Notes: generated by a model not told the origin, from the letters alone. A DNA stretch of 12,735 nt from an uncultured Clostridia bacterium (GCA_946626015.1 CAMOTT010000042.1:1-12735), one strand, 5' to 3'. Shown: positions 1 to 6,980, counted from the first letter of the stretch. Numbers and translations are program-made.

Positions 1-137
1 CTCAGGATATGTTCGACAGAACAAAGGGCATAAAGGAAATACACTTCATCCCCGGCGCGGAGCACGCGGAATCCATGCTACGGGAGCCTGTGGAGTATCA
101 GCGGATAGTTGAGGGCTTTCTTGCAAAGCTGGCCTGA
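1..137 (+). CDS. C-terminal fragment of an alpha/beta hydrolase
   Basis: The reading frame starting at base 3 runs open from the window edge to TGA at 135-137 and gives 44 residues. It contains IPGAEHAESM, which looks like the strand, loop and catalytic histidine that end alpha/beta hydrolases of the serine-aminopeptidase S33 / lysophospholipase-like type. EYQRIVEGFL after it fits the usual last helix. The nucleophile and acid residues lie outside the window, so the substrate cannot be judged. No clear terminator follows it before the rplS promoter. Confidence 0.7.
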   Translation, partial: QDMFDRTKGIKEIHFIPGAEHAESMLREPVEYQRIVEGFLAKLA

Positions 138-181
138 AACAGCCTGTATTTGCCCGGGAGAAAAATATTTTAAAAAAATGC

Positions 182-210
182 TTGCATTTGCAGAACGACT
201 GTGATATTAT
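182..210 (+). promoter_or_regulatory. Sigma-A-type promoter of rplS
   Basis: TTGCAT (182-187) and TATTAT (205-210) are separated by exactly 17 nt. Transcription would start near 217, leaving about 120 nt of leader before the rplS ATG. Confidence 0.7.
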
Positions 211-222
211 TGTATAGCATTT

Positions 223-314
223 CCGTCGGTATCAGGCGACGGGGTTTAATGCGGATTCTTTGAATCGCACATTAAAGCTGATGTTCCTCTTTTGCATTTT
301 GTATTACGAACATC
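223..314 (+). promoter_or_regulatory. Structured 5' leader of rplS, candidate L19 autoregulatory leader
   Basis: Three hairpins lie in succession between the promoter and the RBS. The first is CCGTCG (223-228) with CGACGG (237-242). The second is a longer interrupted stem from TTTAATG (245-251) to CATTAAA (270-276), with GATTC/GAATC at its tip. The third is GATGTTC (280-286) with GAACATC (308-314). The RBS GGAGG at 324-328 follows directly. Firmicutes rplS genes are known to carry an L19 leader element, so autoregulation by L19 is a reasonable inference. I have not matched the consensus. Confidence 0.5.
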
Positions 315-337
315 TGAAAAAACGGAGGATTATTATA

Positions 338-682
338 ATGGACTCACTCAAATTGATTGCGCAGGATTGCATCAAAACAGAAGTGCCCGAGATCGAGATC
401 GGCAGCACTGTCAAAGTTCACGTAAAGATTCGTGAAGGTGAAAGAGAAAGGATCCAGATCTTCGAGGGTATCGTTATTGCCCGCAGAGGTTCCGGCATTT
501 CCGAAACATTCACCGTGCGCAGAATTTCTTACGGTATCGGTGTTGAGAGGGTTTTCCCTGTTCATTCACCCAACGTGGCAAAGGTAGAAGTTGTCAGATA
601 CGGTAAGGTTCGCAGAAGTAAGCTGTATTATATCCGTGACAGAGTTGGCAAGTCAGCCAAGGTTAAGGAGCAGCTTAAATAA
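338..682 (+). CDS. rplS: 50S ribosomal protein L19
   Basis: L19 sits at the interface of the 30S and 50S subunits. The 114-residue product matches the usual family length. It shows the expected EIEIGSTVKVHVKI, IFEGIVIARRGSG, ETFTVRRISYGIGVERVFP and VRYGKVRRSKLYYIR segments, and has a basic C-terminus. The start is ATG 338, because GGAGG at 324-328 lies 9 nt upstream. A longer reading back to a TTG at 260 would begin inside a leader hairpin and lacks an RBS. The gene is expressed from the promoter at 182-210 and is followed by a long hairpin, then lepB, as in the rplS-lepB order common in Firmicutes. Confidence 0.97.
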   Translation: MDSLKLIAQDCIKTEVPEIEIGSTVKVHVKIREGERERIQIFEGIVIARRGSGISETFTVRRISYGIGVERVFPVHSPNVAKVEVVRYGKVRRSKLYYIRDRVGKSAKVKEQLK

Positions 683-706
683 GGCTTTAAAAGTCTTTCG
701 GAGAGT

Positions 707-807
707 CTCCGGTGTTCAGCAACGCATTCTGTTGAGACGTATGCGTTACATTTGCGGCTTGCGTCGATTCTTAATGTGTTGCTGAGTGCCGGAGCTTTTA
801 CTTTTTT
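707..807 (+). terminator. Very long hairpin with T-tract between rplS and lepB
   Basis: Bases 707-728 pair in register with 773-794: 22 consecutive pairs, four of them G-U, with no bulge. The apical part (729-772) can form a further short stem, GACG 736-739 with CGTC 762-765. TTTTA and TTTTTT follow at 796-807. This has the form of an intrinsic terminator or attenuator. It sits inside an apparent operon, so partial termination that lowers lepB output relative to rplS is likely. CGGAG at 699-703 can pair with CTCCG 707-711 as a small competing hairpin. Confidence 0.6.
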
Positions 808-835
808 CCAAAAAGCAGAGTAAGAGGTGACGGTT

Positions 836-1450
836 TTGCGTAAAACTCAAGATCTGTGGTTTGACCTGTCACCTGTTGAAGATAATCAAAGCTGTTCAAA
901 GGCTCATTACATTTTTTATGACCTTGCAAGCTCGGTTCATACGGCTGTGATTATAATTTTCATAATTTTTGTCTTTTTGATCCAGCCCGCCTTCGTCAGC
1001 GGCGAATCCATGCTGCCCACGCTGCAGAATAAGGACGTACTGATCATCTTAAATAATCGCAAAGCTTACAACAGAGGCGATATCGTGGTCATCGCGCCTT
1101 ACGAAAAATCAAAGAGCTCCCTTGTCAAGAGGATCGTTGCCGTTGGCGGAGATGTTCTGGATATAGACTTTTCCTCTGGAACCGTCACATTGAACGGACA
1201 AGTGCTGGATGAGCCTTATATCAAAGAACCCACCCTGAGAAGCTTTGACGTCACCTTCCCCCTGACCGTGCCGGAGGGCTGCGTTTTCGTTATGGGCGAC
1301 AACCGCAACAACTCTCTGGACAGCCGCCACTCAGATGTGGGCTTTGTGAATGAAAATTACATTTTGGGCAAAGCCGAGTTCAGACTTTATCCCTTTGGTA
1401 AGCACAATATATATGAAAACAAAGAAAGCCGGGTAAATAATGGACAATAA
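836..1450 (+). CDS. lepB: Signal peptidase I (first copy)
   Basis: This is a membrane-bound serine/lysine peptidase that cleaves signal peptides from secreted proteins. Counted from TTG 836 it has 204 residues. An N-terminal cytoplasmic part is followed by one membrane segment at about 37-51. The catalytic Ser58 is in SGESMLPTL, Lys98 in LVKRIVAVGGD, and the conserved box GDNRNNSLDSR is at 154-164. The start is uncertain: TTG 836 has GAGG (824-827) 8 nt upstream, while the alternative GTG at 827 overlaps that same RBS. The long hairpin at 707-807 precedes it. Its 3' end overlaps the next lepB gene by 11 nt, suggesting translational coupling. Confidence 0.93.
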   Translation: MRKTQDLWFDLSPVEDNQSCSKAHYIFYDLASSVHTAVIIIFIIFVFLIQPAFVSGESMLPTLQNKDVLIILNNRKAYNRGDIVVIAPYEKSKSSLVKRIVAVGGDVLDIDFSSGTVTLNGQVLDEPYIKEPTLRSFDVTFPLTVPEGCVFVMGDNRNNSLDSRHSDVGFVNENYILGKAEFRLYPFGKHNIYENKESRVNNGQ

Positions 1451-2138
1451 TTCTTACACTACAGACAACATAACGGAAGCTGCCGCTGAGTCCGAACAGA
1501 CCGCAGCGCAGGAGCCCGTTGACGCAGAACAGGCTGCTCCTCAGGAGCCTGTCGGCATTGAGGCGGATCAGGCCGCAGAGCCTGCCGCGGCTGCCGAAAA
1601 AGCTCCCGTGGGCTTCAAGGGCAAGCTTATCTCTCAGCTTTTTGACGTGGTGGACGTATTTATCACAGCGGTGATAATGATACTTATCGTGTTCACCTTC
1701 GTTTTCCGCTTTGTGGGGGTCGAGGGCACCTCAATGGTGGAAACCCTGCACGAAAACGATTGGCTTGCCATCACATCCACTATCAACAAAGTTGAGCGCG
1801 GCGACATCGTGGTCATCACCCAGCCCAACTATTTCAACGAGCCGCTTATAAAGCGCGTTATAGGTCTTTCCGGCGAGACGATAGACCTTGATATTGAAAA
1901 CCAAAAGGTCTATATCGACGGAGTTCCCCTTGAGGAGGATTACACCAGCTCTCCCCTCAAGCTTGAGGATCTCTCCTTCCCCATGACTGTGCCTGAGGGC
2001 TGCGTTTTCGTTATGGGCGACAACCGTTCCGGCTCCACCGACAGCCGCTCCTCCATGGTAGGCATGATCGATGAGGATTACCTGCTGGGCAAGGTCGTTT
2101 TCCGTGTATTCCCCTGGGGCAATTTCAAAGTCAAATAA
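1440..2138 (+). CDS. lepB: Signal peptidase I (second copy) with Ala/Glu/Pro/Gln-rich N-terminal extension
   Basis: A second type I signal peptidase of 232 residues. About 55 N-terminal residues are low-complexity and acidic, with repeated QEPV-type units (QEPVDAEQ, QEPVGIEA). A membrane segment follows at about 73-92. Catalytic Ser98 is in VEGTSMVETL, Lys138 in LIKRVIGLSGE, and the box GDNRSGSTDSR is at 193-203. The C-terminal part closely resembles the first copy, including TVPEGCVFVMGDNR in both, so the pair probably arose by duplication. ATG 1440 overlaps the end of the upstream gene and has only a weak GGG upstream, which fits coupled translation. The cytoplasmic extension is unusual for the family; its role is unknown. 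Confidence 0.95.
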   Translation: MDNNSYTTDNITEAAAESEQTAAQEPVDAEQAAPQEPVGIEADQAAEPAAAAEKAPVGFKGKLISQLFDVVDVFITAVIMILIVFTFVFRFVGVEGTSMVETLHENDWLAITSTINKVERGDIVVITQPNYFNEPLIKRVIGLSGETIDLDIENQKVYIDGVPLEEDYTSSPLKLEDLSFPMTVPEGCVFVMGDNRSGSTDSRSSMVGMIDEDYLLGKVVFRVFPWGNFKVK

Positions 2139-2154
2139 TAAAATCACAAAGAAA

Positions 2155-2196
2155 AGCCACCGGTTCATTTCATTATTGAAACCGGTGGCTAATTTT
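2155..2196. terminator. Bidirectional intrinsic terminator between convergent operons
   Basis: AGCCACCGGTT (2155-2165) is a perfect 11-bp inverted repeat of AACCGGTGGCT (2180-2190). On the plus strand it is followed by AATTTTTA, ending the lepB transcript. On the minus strand it is followed by TTTTCTTTG, ending the ABC-exporter operon. Confidence 0.88.
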
Positions 2197-2228
2197 TATC
2201 TCTTAAAAAATTTTTTACAAAAGCCAAT

Positions 2229-2792
2229 CTACCTTTGCAGGTATATCATCACGACCGGGAACGCCGCCAGAGCCAAAGCGGTTATGCCCGTCCTCTCAAG
2301 GAAAGAAAAGACGTACGCCGCCATACAGGGCACAAACGCAAAGATCTTTAAAACGGGGTGAACCTCATCAGCAACGTATATAAGCTCGTACAATGTTTTG
2401 ATATCCGTAAACGAGGGCAAAACATTGCTCAGGAACATCCCCCCGATAACGGTCAGCACTATATAGATAACATAGGTGGGATAAGAAACTGCCCCTGAAA
2501 AAGCATCCGACGGTTTGACCCCCAGATACACCAGCGGAACGACCCCGCCGGCGTAAACGATGAGCCCGGACACCGTCATAATAAGCGACGGGAACAAGCA
2601 TATCATAAACTGGGTGGGCAGATGATCTATCTTGTAATGCACAGCGTGACCGAAATTCACAAGGGAATGATTATCCAGATTGTTTGACGGCGGTATCGCA
2701 AACAATTTGCAAAACAATTTTTCAAGCGTAAACTTTATATAGGCGCCTATAAAAGTGACCGCTCTGAAAAACACACTTATTCGGCTGATCAA
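2229..2792 (-). CDS. Unrecognised membrane protein of the ABC-exporter operon
   Basis: I do not recognise this 187-residue family. About 60 mostly soluble N-terminal residues are followed by roughly four hydrophobic segments (about 62-90, 105-125, 146-165, 168-185). A His-rich stretch, FGHAVHYKIDH (47-57), precedes the first membrane segment and could bind metal or lie at the membrane face, but it is not a motif I can name. The start is TTG 2792, the first possible start after an in-frame TGA, with GGAG about 11 nt upstream. It begins 37 nt after the ATPase gene on the same strand, so it is probably the third gene of that operon and may be an accessory of the exporter. Confidence 0.75.
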   Translation of the reverse strand: MISRISVFFRAVTFIGAYIKFTLEKLFCKLFAIPPSNNLDNHSLVNFGHAVHYKIDHLPTQFMICLFPSLIMTVSGLIVYAGGVVPLVYLGVKPSDAFSGAVSYPTYVIYIVLTVIGGMFLSNVLPSFTDIKTLYELIYVADEVHPVLKIFAFVPCMAAYVFSFLERTGITALALAAFPVVMIYLQR

Positions 2793-2829
2793 CGATCTTC
2801 ACTCTCCAAAATAAAATCTTTTAAAGACC

Positions 2830-4116
2830 TCAGTTTCCGGGATTATTGTCGAGCACCTTCATATCCGGCATACGCATATGTCCGAAGAAATTCTCGGGCC
2901 AGTAGAAGGCAGGGGCGCCCTCCGGCACGGATATCTCAAAATACACGCCTTCGGAAATAAAGTCGTGCTTGAGATACGCTCCGAATTCATTGGTGCTGTA
3001 TATCGAAAGCAGGAAATAATATTTGCCGGGCATAAGTCCTGTTGAGTCAAGCTCAAACACGGTCTCGTGCTCCTTCTTTGAGGGGTCGTATTCTATATCC
3101 ACGGAGTGGGACGTGCAAACCGCGACGTCGTCAACGTATCTGAGCGCGACAAAGGCGCGCAGCTTTCCCACATCCTTGAAAAGATCCCAGCAGACCCTGA
3201 AGCGTATCTTCTCGTTCTGGTAGTAGTTTGCAATATCTCTGTCGAAATACAGATCTTTTATAAACAGGTTCTGACCGTAGACCATATCCATCCGGGGAAC
3301 TTCACGGAAATCATAATGGGGCTTTAACGCGGACTCCCCTTTCTCCATGTAAACGTCGATAGCCGAGTCCGTATCCCCGTCAAAAATGACTGTTCCGTGG
3401 TCAAGGACAAGGCACCTGTTGCAAAGGTTCCTTATTGTGGACATATTATGGCTGACATAGAGCACCGTCCTGCCCTCGTTGTTTGCGGCATTGTCCATTT
3501 TGCCAAGGCATTTCTGCTGGAATTTCATATCTCCAACGGCGAGGACCTCGTCCATAACAAGTATCTCTGAATCAAGGTGAGCCGCAACGGAAAATGCCAG
3601 CTTAACGTACATTCCCGAGGAATATCTTTTAACGGGCGTATCTATGAATTTTTCGATCTCGGAAAATTCTATGATCTCGTCAAGCTTCTTTTCTATCTCG
3701 CTTTTTCTCATTCCGAGTATGGCGCCGTTGAGGAAAATGTTCTCGCGGCCGGTAAGCTCCGGGTGGAAGCCCGTACCCACCTCAAGCATACTTGAGATCC
3801 TGCCCTTGATGTAGACCTTGCCTTTTGTGGGGGCGGTGACCCTTGAAAGCACCTTGAGCAGGGTGGATTTGCCCGCGCCGTTTCTGCCGATGATTCCAAT
3901 GGCGTCCCCGGCGTGGATCTCGGCATTGATGTCTTTTAAGGCGTAAAACCTTCCGTTTTTCTGATTGGGATTATCTCCGATCTTTGAGTTGGGATCCTCC
4001 TTGCCCCGGACCTTTGCCAGCCAGGACTGGACATCCCCGTAAAAAGTACCCGTGCCGATGGTTCCCAGACGGTACTGCTTGTACAGATTTTCAAATTTGA
4101 TAACGGTATCACTCAT
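2830..4116 (-). CDS. ABC transporter ATPase for polysaccharide/teichoic acid export, Wzt/TagH type
   Basis: This is the ATP-hydrolysing half of a glycan exporter at the inner face of the membrane. Of 428 residues, the first 250 or so form the nucleotide-binding domain. The Walker A motif GRNGAGKST is at 77-85, the signature YSSGM at 165-169, Walker B ILVMDEVLAVGD at 185-196, and the switch His223 in YVSHN. The SSMLEVGTGFHPELTGREN segment is typical of the TagH/Wzt/RfbB branch. Residues 255-428 form a beta-rich C-terminal domain like the Wzt glycan-binding domain, which reads the end of the chain. ATG 4116 has AGGAG 9 nt upstream. The permease gene lies 47 nt upstream. No glycosyltransferases are adjacent, so the exported glycan is unknown. 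Confidence 0.9.
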   Translation of the reverse strand: MSDTVIKFENLYKQYRLGTIGTGTFYGDVQSWLAKVRGKEDPNSKIGDNPNQKNGRFYALKDINAEIHAGDAIGIIGRNGAGKSTLLKVLSRVTAPTKGKVYIKGRISSMLEVGTGFHPELTGRENIFLNGAILGMRKSEIEKKLDEIIEFSEIEKFIDTPVKRYSSGMYVKLAFSVAAHLDSEILVMDEVLAVGDMKFQQKCLGKMDNAANNEGRTVLYVSHNMSTIRNLCNRCLVLDHGTVIFDGDTDSAIDVYMEKGESALKPHYDFREVPRMDMVYGQNLFIKDLYFDRDIANYYQNEKIRFRVCWDLFKDVGKLRAFVALRYVDDVAVCTSHSVDIEYDPSKKEHETVFELDSTGLMPGKYYFLLSIYSTNEFGAYLKHDFISEGVYFEISVPEGAPAFYWPENFFGHMRMPDMKVLDNNPGN

Positions 4117-4163
4117 ATTTTACAACTCCTGATTTTCTGAATATTGACGGTACACAAGGCTTG

Positions 4164-5009
4164 TCAAACGGTATCCATGAAAGTCCTTTCGGCCCGGTTG
4201 AACATAACCATGCCTATGCAGAAAATCACTATGGAAAAGGCAATGGTATATATGAGCGAACCCACCGGCGGGAAATCGCCGGAGGTGAGGAAAGCGTACC
4301 TGAAGCCCTCCACCACGGAGGTCATGGGGTTGCAGAGCATAAAAGTCCTTATCCTGCCGTGTGTTTCGGAAAGGGGATAAACAACGGGAGCAAGGTAGAT
4401 AAGGTAGCCTATGAGTACCTTGACCACCATTTGAAGATCCTTATATTTAGTGGTCAATGACGAGATGATTATGCCGAAACCGATGCCCATGAGCGCAGAG
4501 CACAGCAGGTAGACCGGCACAAGCAAAAGGGAAATGTTGGGTCTTATGCCGCTCACTATCATGTAGTATACCCAAAAGCCGGCAAACATCAGGAAACGTA
4601 TCGTGAACTGTATAAGGTTGGAAAACATTGTGGTGATAGGCATCACAAGCCTTGGAAAATACACCTTGCCGAAAATATAGGCATTGTCCGCAAAGGTGTT
4701 GCAGATCTCGGAAAAGCTGCTCTGGAAAAAAGTCCAGATCAAGGTACCGCACATATAGAACAGGAACTGAGGAGTTCCGTTGGTGCCTATTTCCGCAATG
4801 TTGCCGAAAACAAGGGTCTGTATCAGGGTGGTTATCAACGGGGTTATCAGTACCCAAAGAGGGCCGAGGATCGTCTGCTTGTAAATAGTGGAGAAATTCC
4901 TTTTGACAAACATGGCGATCAGGTCGCGGTATCTCCAAGTTTCCTTTAATTTCAAATCAAAAAGCCTTTCCTGAGGCTTTATTATGGTTGTCCACTTTTC
5001 AGTACTCAC
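4164..5009 (-). CDS. ABC-2 type permease for polysaccharide/teichoic acid export, Wzm/TagG type
   Basis: This is the membrane half of the exporter and the partner of the ATPase encoded next. The 281 residues match the family length. An amphipathic cytoplasmic N-terminus (WRYRDLIAMFVKRNFSTIYK) leads into ILGPLWVLITP (47-57). About six membrane segments follow, then the loop KYKDLQ (188-193) and NPMTSVVEGFRYAF (227-240), both characteristic of TagG/Wzm/RfbA permeases. The start is GTG 5009, with AGG 8 nt upstream. It is the first gene of the operon, read from the promoter at 5066-5094. Confidence 0.9.
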   Translation of the reverse strand: MSTEKWTTIIKPQERLFDLKLKETWRYRDLIAMFVKRNFSTIYKQTILGPLWVLITPLITTLIQTLVFGNIAEIGTNGTPQFLFYMCGTLIWTFFQSSFSEICNTFADNAYIFGKVYFPRLVMPITTMFSNLIQFTIRFLMFAGFWVYYMIVSGIRPNISLLLVPVYLLCSALMGIGFGIIISSLTTKYKDLQMVVKVLIGYLIYLAPVVYPLSETHGRIRTFMLCNPMTSVVEGFRYAFLTSGDFPPVGSLIYTIAFSIVIFCIGMVMFNRAERTFMDTV

Positions 5010-5065
5010 AGTAAAGTCCTACCTTTTGTTTTGGAATTGACATACTTATACATAATATTTTTCAT

Positions 5066-5094
5066 ATTATACTATAAATGGAAGATTTTTACAA
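5066..5094 (-). promoter_or_regulatory. Promoter of the ABC-exporter operon
   Basis: On the minus strand TTGTAA (5094-5089) and TATAAT (5071-5066) are spaced by 17 nt. The start would lie near 5059, giving a leader of about 50 nt before GTG 5009. The surrounding sequence is strongly AT-rich. Confidence 0.75.
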
Positions 5095-5175
5095 CATATC
5101 AACGCCATAAATCGGAATATTTTTTATTTTTAGTTATTAAGCTGTATTTTGGCGCTTGATTTAAACCACATTGAC

Positions 5176-5212
5176 GAAAAACCGCAGGAGCAATCCTTTA
5201 TTCTGCCCCTGC
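5176..5212 (-). terminator. Intrinsic terminator of the fructokinase gene
   Basis: On the minus strand TGCCCCTGC/GCAGGAGCA arms (5204-5212 with 5184-5192) form a 9-bp stem with one mismatch. A GGTTTTTCG tract (5183-5175) follows. It lies just downstream of the kinase stop codon at 5223. Confidence 0.78.
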
Positions 5213-5222
5213 AGTGCTCATT

Positions 5223-6188
5223 TTATGATAACTTAAATTCATCTGCGGTGGGATATGAGCTCATAGCTCCCTGCTTGGTAACGCTCACCGCGCAGAAGGC
5301 CGTTGAAAAATCCACGCAGCTTTGCAGCGTCTCGCTGTCCGTCTCCGAGATGTTTTCCGCAGTGATGCCGCTTTGATTTAGCTTGTATAAGAAAGAACCG
5401 ATAAATCCATCCCCTGCCCCGGTGGTGTCCGCGACCTCCACCTTGGGCGCCTTACTGTAGACTTTGGCATTTTTTGTAAAAGCATAGGCTCCCTCCGGGC
5501 CGCAGGTGTATACGATCATCTTCACGCTGCCGCGGAACAAAACATCAAGCGCCTTATGTATATCCTTCTCCCCCGTTATGAACTCCAGCTCCTCGTCGGA
5601 GATCTTGACTATATCCGCATAGTCGATGAACTCATTGACTGTGCTCTTCAGCAGAGCCTTGTCCTGCCAGAGGGGGAACCTGAGATTGGGGTCAAAGCTC
5701 ACCATTGCGCCGCTTTCCTTAGCGTATTCGATAGCTTTTCGGTGAGCCTCTCTCATGGGGAAATCCCCCAGATCCACACTGCAAAAGTGGAAAACGTAGG
5801 CGTCGGAAAAATAAGCCTTGTTGAGTTGCTCCGGAGTATAGAGCATATCCGCAGAGGGCTTCCTGTAAAAGGAAAAAGTCCGGTTGCCGTCACTGCCCAG
5901 GCTCACAAAGGCAAGGGCGGTATTCGCCTTGTCGGTAAGCGCCACCTCCCCGGTATCCACGCCGTAGGATTCAAGCTCCCTTAATATCCGCGCTCCAAAG
6001 GGGTCGTTGCCCAGCTGGGTTATGATCCCGGCTTTACCCCCAAGCACCGAATAGGCGCAGCAGACGTTCGCCGGCGCTCCCCCCACCTTAGGGGCAAACC
6101 CTGTGACCTCGTAAAACTCACAGCCGCTTTTGTTCGGAATAAAATCTATCAGCGCCTCTCCCAGCGCCACAAGCTTGTTTTTTGTCAT
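5223..6188 (-). CDS. scrK: PfkB-family sugar kinase, probably fructokinase
   Basis: It phosphorylates a sugar, most likely fructose to fructose-6-phosphate, in the cytoplasm. The 321 residues fit the family. The N-terminal MTKNKLVALGEALIDFIP and KVGGAPANVCCA (34-45) match the substrate-side PfkB signature. DTTGAGDGF (254-262) is the second PfkB signature, with the catalytic base Asp260 and the GAGD anion hole. FDPNLRFPLW and KISDEELEFITG also fit bacterial fructokinases. ATG 6188 was chosen because GGAG lies 8 nt upstream and the alignable domain begins there; a longer open frame upstream to 6287 has no family features. It is a single-gene unit with its own promoter and terminator, and no PTS or sucrose genes are nearby. 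Ribokinase-type specificity is less likely but not excluded. Confidence 0.9.
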   Translation of the reverse strand: MTKNKLVALGEALIDFIPNKSGCEFYEVTGFAPKVGGAPANVCCAYSVLGGKAGIITQLGNDPFGARILRELESYGVDTGEVALTDKANTALAFVSLGSDGNRTFSFYRKPSADMLYTPEQLNKAYFSDAYVFHFCSVDLGDFPMREAHRKAIEYAKESGAMVSFDPNLRFPLWQDKALLKSTVNEFIDYADIVKISDEELEFITGEKDIHKALDVLFRGSVKMIVYTCGPEGAYAFTKNAKVYSKAPKVEVADTTGAGDGFIGSFLYKLNQSGITAENISETDSETLQSCVDFSTAFCAVSVTKQGAMSSYPTADEFKLS

Positions 6189-6215
6189 TTTTTCATCTCC
6201 GTATTCTGTAAATCC

Positions 6216-6227
6216 GGGAATATTCCC
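6216..6227. repeat. Perfect 12-bp palindrome in the fructokinase leader
   Basis: GGGAATATTCCC is a perfect palindrome about 80-90 nt downstream of the predicted transcription start and about 30 nt upstream of the kinase ATG. It could be an operator for a sugar-responsive repressor or only a small RNA hairpin. No second copy is seen beside it. Confidence 0.35.
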
Positions 6228-6313
6228 CGCCGCGCCGTTACTGAACGCTTCGAGCCTGTTCTTAATACATATTTTTCTCCCCGGCAAACCGTTATTTCAA
6301 ATCCTTTTTAATC

Positions 6314-6342
6314 ATTATATCCGAGCCGTTCGGTTTTTTCAA
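6314..6342 (-). promoter_or_regulatory. Promoter of the fructokinase gene
   Basis: On the minus strand TTGAAA (6342-6337) and a consensus TATAAT (6319-6314) are separated by 17 nt. Transcription would start near 6307, leaving about 120 nt of leader before ATG 6188. Confidence 0.82.
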
Positions 6343-6539
6343 TCCTTTGACGAGGAAAATTCCTCCGCTTGAACAAACCGCAAACGGTTTCGGACGGGGG
6401 CGGCAAGTGACGCCTGTAAACGATTTTTCGCCGTATCCCCGGCTGACCGTATTATCCGGGGGTACAGCGATTTTGATGTAAAAAGATATTTTAACGATGT
6501 GAGACAAATAAAATCGGTTTTGATCGGTTAAGCAGCGCT
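6343..6539. other. Intergenic stretch without a supported gene
   Basis: Together with 6189-6342 this makes a gap of about 350 bp between the PPC gene and the fructokinase gene. I see the kinase promoter and leader, a small GAGGA/TCCTC hairpin near 6352-6365, an AAACCG/CGGTTT hairpin near 6375-6390, and a short direct repeat ATCGGTT near 6513-6529. The open frames here have no RBS or recognisable features. No convincing terminator for the PPC gene is visible. Confidence 0.5.
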
Positions 6540-6980
6540 TTAATCCTGATCAAAGCGCCAGAACCCCGTTCCCGTCTCCGGGTCGTGTGCCCTTTTGATT
6601 ACACCACCCGTCACAGGCCTGAGTTCTATCTCCGCAGTATAAAGAACAGTCGCAGCCTTCATATGCCCGGCTGCCATTCTATGTTCCGCTCCCGCCTTGT
6701 ATGAGAACATTCCGTGCGTATGGTGGAACAGCTGACCGTTATCCGTAACGATATTCCCCGTGATATTGATCAACTCCAGCATACCGTCTATCATCTCTGT
6801 TTCAAACGTTCCTTTCTCCGGAATAAAAGTCTGCAGCTCCCCATGGCTGCATCCGCCTATCCCTGTAAATACAGCGGAGCGGATATTCTCTTTGCGGCAT
6901 ATCTGGAGCAATTCGGATATTATCTCCTCACCTTTATCAATTCTGATATAGCATATATCGTTCATTCTGCGATAATCCAT
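6540..6980 (-). CDS. PPC-domain (DUF296) protein
   Basis: A single-domain protein of 146 residues belonging to the plants-and-prokaryotes-conserved (PPC/DUF296) family. The opening KGEEIISELLQICRKENIRSA leads to FTGIGGCSHGELQ (38-50). The conserved histidines are in HHTHG (86-90), EHRMAAGH (99-106) and AEIELRP. In solved bacterial members such His residues bind a metal and the protein forms a trimer. The plant members are AT-hook DNA-binding proteins, but no AT-hook is present here, so DNA binding should not be assumed. ATG 6980 has a strong AGGAGG 9 nt upstream. It lies just downstream of the tRNA-Pro terminator; I see no separate promoter. Confidence 0.85.
   Translation of the reverse strand: MDYRRMNDICYIRIDKGEEIISELLQICRKENIRSAVFTGIGGCSHGELQTFIPEKGTFETEMIDGMLELINITGNIVTDNGQLFHHTHGMFSYKAGAEHRMAAGHMKAATVLYTAEIELRPVTGGVIKRAHDPETGTGFWRFDQD

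Noticed and set aside
260..337. N-terminal extension of L19 starting at TTG 260
   Set aside because: It starts inside a leader hairpin without an RBS, and ATG 338 with GGAGG at ideal spacing gives the normal family length.
6189..6287. N-terminal extension of the fructokinase
   Set aside because: The PfkB domain begins at ATG 6188, which has its own GGAG; the extra residues resemble no part of the family.
6292..6507. 71-codon minus-strand ORF before the fructokinase gene
   Set aside because: No RBS or recognisable domain, and it overlaps the kinase promoter.
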